Positions 62,861 through 64,000 of a stretch of 64,000 nucleotides of DNA are shown in pieces. The notes beneath the pieces are model-generated. The model was not told the origin of the DNA, did not search any database, and saw only the letters and a list, made by a program, of their open reading frames with translations. Within the stretch, counting starts at the first letter, position 1. The number at the start of each line of letters is the position of its first letter. The stretch covers positions 1,747,001-1,811,000 of the forward strand of contig NZ_CP091799.1 in NCBI RefSeq assembly GCF_022024235.1, written 5' to 3'. A program made the translations under genes and the position numbers. This DNA comes from Segatella baroniae B14. Lineage in GTDB: Bacteria; Bacteroidota; Bacteroidia; Bacteroidales; Bacteroidaceae.

Positions 62861-63715
62861 TTACTTGACTAAAACGACCAAATACTTGCTAGTACTCCAG
62901 AAAAGCTGAGGATTAGATATTCGTAGAATATACTGATTATTATTATCCTGCGTCAGCGTATAACTAGAAGAAGGATGCATGGTCAATAGCCGAACCGACT
63001 TGGAATAAAGCTTTACTTCTTTGCTTACGCGAATATCAATCTTGGTAAAATAGCTTTTATTGAAATTCCCCTGAAGCACTTTACCATCAACAAGGATACG
63101 CTGCTCTTTCAATTCTTTCTTTGTTCCAAAAACATACCACGCTGTATTTAATTGCTTATCCTGATTCGTTATAGTCTCTGTCTTCTGTGCACTCTCTGCA
63201 GTCAAATTATTAACATCAGAATTGAGGGTATTGATTGTTTCATCTAACTCTGTTATATGAATATCTTTAGCATCTAATTCTACACGAAGTTCCTGCAGCT
63301 GCTGGTCTTTCTCGTTCATCTGTTTCACAAGGTTTTCGATAGTCTTCTTAAACTCATCACCTTTAAAACTACTTTCGCGCAACTGTTGCCTCAGTTTAGC
63401 TATCAAAGCTCTGTTCTGCTTCATACGATTTGAGATAAACTGGACATTCTCACGCAACTGCTGAGAACGATTGGCGCCTTCACCATCTTTAACCAACTCC
63501 ACTCGATTTTCAGCTTCGTTGATTTCACGAAACCCTGTTTCTATTTCGTTGAGCGTACCCATCAAGTCGTTCATTTCATTGTCTTTTTGGGTAATTATCT
63601 TTTGAAGCGAATCTGTCTGCTCTAAACGAACTAAAGCTGGGGCCTCTTTTTTATTATCTTGACAGCCTGTCACAACTAAAGTAACTAACACTGCCACCAT
63701 CAATAACTTTCTCAT
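62861..63715 (-). CDS. Coiled-coil lipoprotein of unknown function
   Basis: This 284-aa lipoprotein has a signal peptide (MRKLLMVAVLVTLVVTGC, Cys18). A long coiled coil spans about residues 30-195 (heptad-rich MNEKDQQLQELRVELDAKDIHITELDE), and a C-terminal beta-rich domain follows (DIRVSKEVKLYSKSVRLLTMHPSSSYTL). I recognise no specific family. Its start overlaps the rsmI stop by 4 bases, so the two are translationally coupled. A role in the periplasm or at the outer membrane is likely from the lipobox. Confidence 0.75.
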   Translation of the reverse strand: MRKLLMVAVLVTLVVTGCQDNKKEAPALVRLEQTDSLQKIITQKDNEMNDLMGTLNEIETGFREINEAENRVELVKDGEGANRSQQLRENVQFISNRMKQNRALIAKLRQQLRESSFKGDEFKKTIENLVKQMNEKDQQLQELRVELDAKDIHITELDETINTLNSDVNNLTAESAQKTETITNQDKQLNTAWYVFGTKKELKEQRILVDGKVLQGNFNKSYFTKIDIRVSKEVKLYSKSVRLLTMHPSSSYTLTQDNNNQYILRISNPQLFWSTSKYLVVLVK

Positions 63716-64000
63716 TTTTCTTCGTCTTTTAGCTTTTTGTTTTTAGCACTCTTTTTGACTCTTTCTTTACCTGCAAGCACAATAACAAATTCACCTCGTG
63801 GTTCGACTTCCTTAAAATGAGTAATAACCTCATTAAGGGAACCTCTTACCGTTTCTTCATGCATTTTGGAAATTTCACGGCTTACACTAACATTTCTATC
63901 ACCACCAAAATATTCAGCAAACTGCTGTAAGGTTTTCACAACACGATAAGGAGACTCATAAAATACCATCGTACGGAATTCCTCTTTCAGCGATTCTAAG
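63712..64000 (-). CDS. rsmI: 16S rRNA (cytidine 1402-2'-O)-methyltransferase, C-terminal part (runs off window)
   Basis: The visible 95 codons carry TMVFYESPYRVVKTL, VSVSREISKMHEETVRG and RGEFVIVLAGKE, the C-terminal block of RsmI, which methylates C1402 in the ribosomal decoding centre using AdoMet. A short basic tail (KKSAKNKKLKDEEK) ends it. The 5' part lies beyond the window; an internal ATG at 63969 is not the start because the frame stays open to the edge with family residues (LESLKEEFRT). It overlaps the next gene by 4 bases. Confidence 0.88.
   Translation of the reverse strand, partial: LESLKEEFRTMVFYESPYRVVKTLQQFAEYFGGDRNVSVSREISKMHEETVRGSLNEVITHFKEVEPRGEFVIVLAGKERVKKSAKNKKLKDEEK

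Overview
The window is a chromosomal segment of a Bacteroidales bacterium, most likely a Prevotellaceae member. The evidence is the repeated -7 box of the form TAnnTTTGC upstream of genes and the absence of regular Shine-Dalgarno sites. Lineage-typical genes agree with this: a MurF-Alr fusion, GSCFA, DUF3098, DUF4834 and DUF1599 proteins, PorW/SprE and PorX of the type IX secretion system, and a BF0631-type metzincin lipoprotein. No rRNA, tRNA or CRISPR array was seen. The genus is an inference.

Layout. Positions 1-378 hold the 5' part of a B12-dependent ribonucleotide reductase gene. Roughly 0.85-10.45 kb is an integrative mobilizable element inserted between that gene and a nitroreductase gene. 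It carries a HUH relaxase and MobC, an oriT-like region, a DUF3408 protein, a toprim primase, a stump of a VirE-type helicase gene, two excisionase-like HTH genes, a secreted two-domain retropepsin-like protein, and a two-integrase operon with a small partner gene. Matching GTTACC/GGTAAC clusters sit at both ends. A 22-bp periodic repeat lies beyond the integrase end. ACTAC-rich arrays flank the inner cargo.

10.8-15.5 kb: a nitroreductase, then an operon for an orphan galactitol-type PTS EIIC, a KduI isomerase with a signal peptide, and an ExuT-like hexuronate transporter. This looks like uptake and processing of unsaturated uronic acids from pectin or glycosaminoglycans. 15.7-22.5 kb: MurF-Alr, GSCFA, YfhO and the MTA/SAH nucleosidase. 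22.7-29.3 kb: typA, rpsO, and the run ftsX-DUF3098-uppP-truB-queA-folK. 29.5-37.1 kb: a radical SAM protein, an LpxA paralogue, and a tripartite RND efflux operon.

37.3-43.8 kb: a CCA-adding type nucleotidyltransferase, a DUF1599 protein, a DoxX/thioredoxin-like membrane protein, tpiA, a SPOR protein, folE and an exonuclease III. 43.9-46.5 kb: a YwqK/MORN-like secreted protein, an AT-rich gap of about 0.9 kb, and a secreted M43-like metzincin. 46.5-54.3 kb: aroA, a Cys-rich membrane protein, a metal ABC permease, porW, porX and tsaE. 54.4-64 kb: trxA, dnaE, the phosphatidylethanolamine pathway (psd, pssA), DUF4834, pyrH, birA, yraN, tadA, a coiled-coil lipoprotein and the 3' part of rsmI.

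Most chromosomal genes are standard housekeeping. The accessory interest lies in the mobile element, the uronate operon, the metzincin locus, and several unusual repeats and palindromes.
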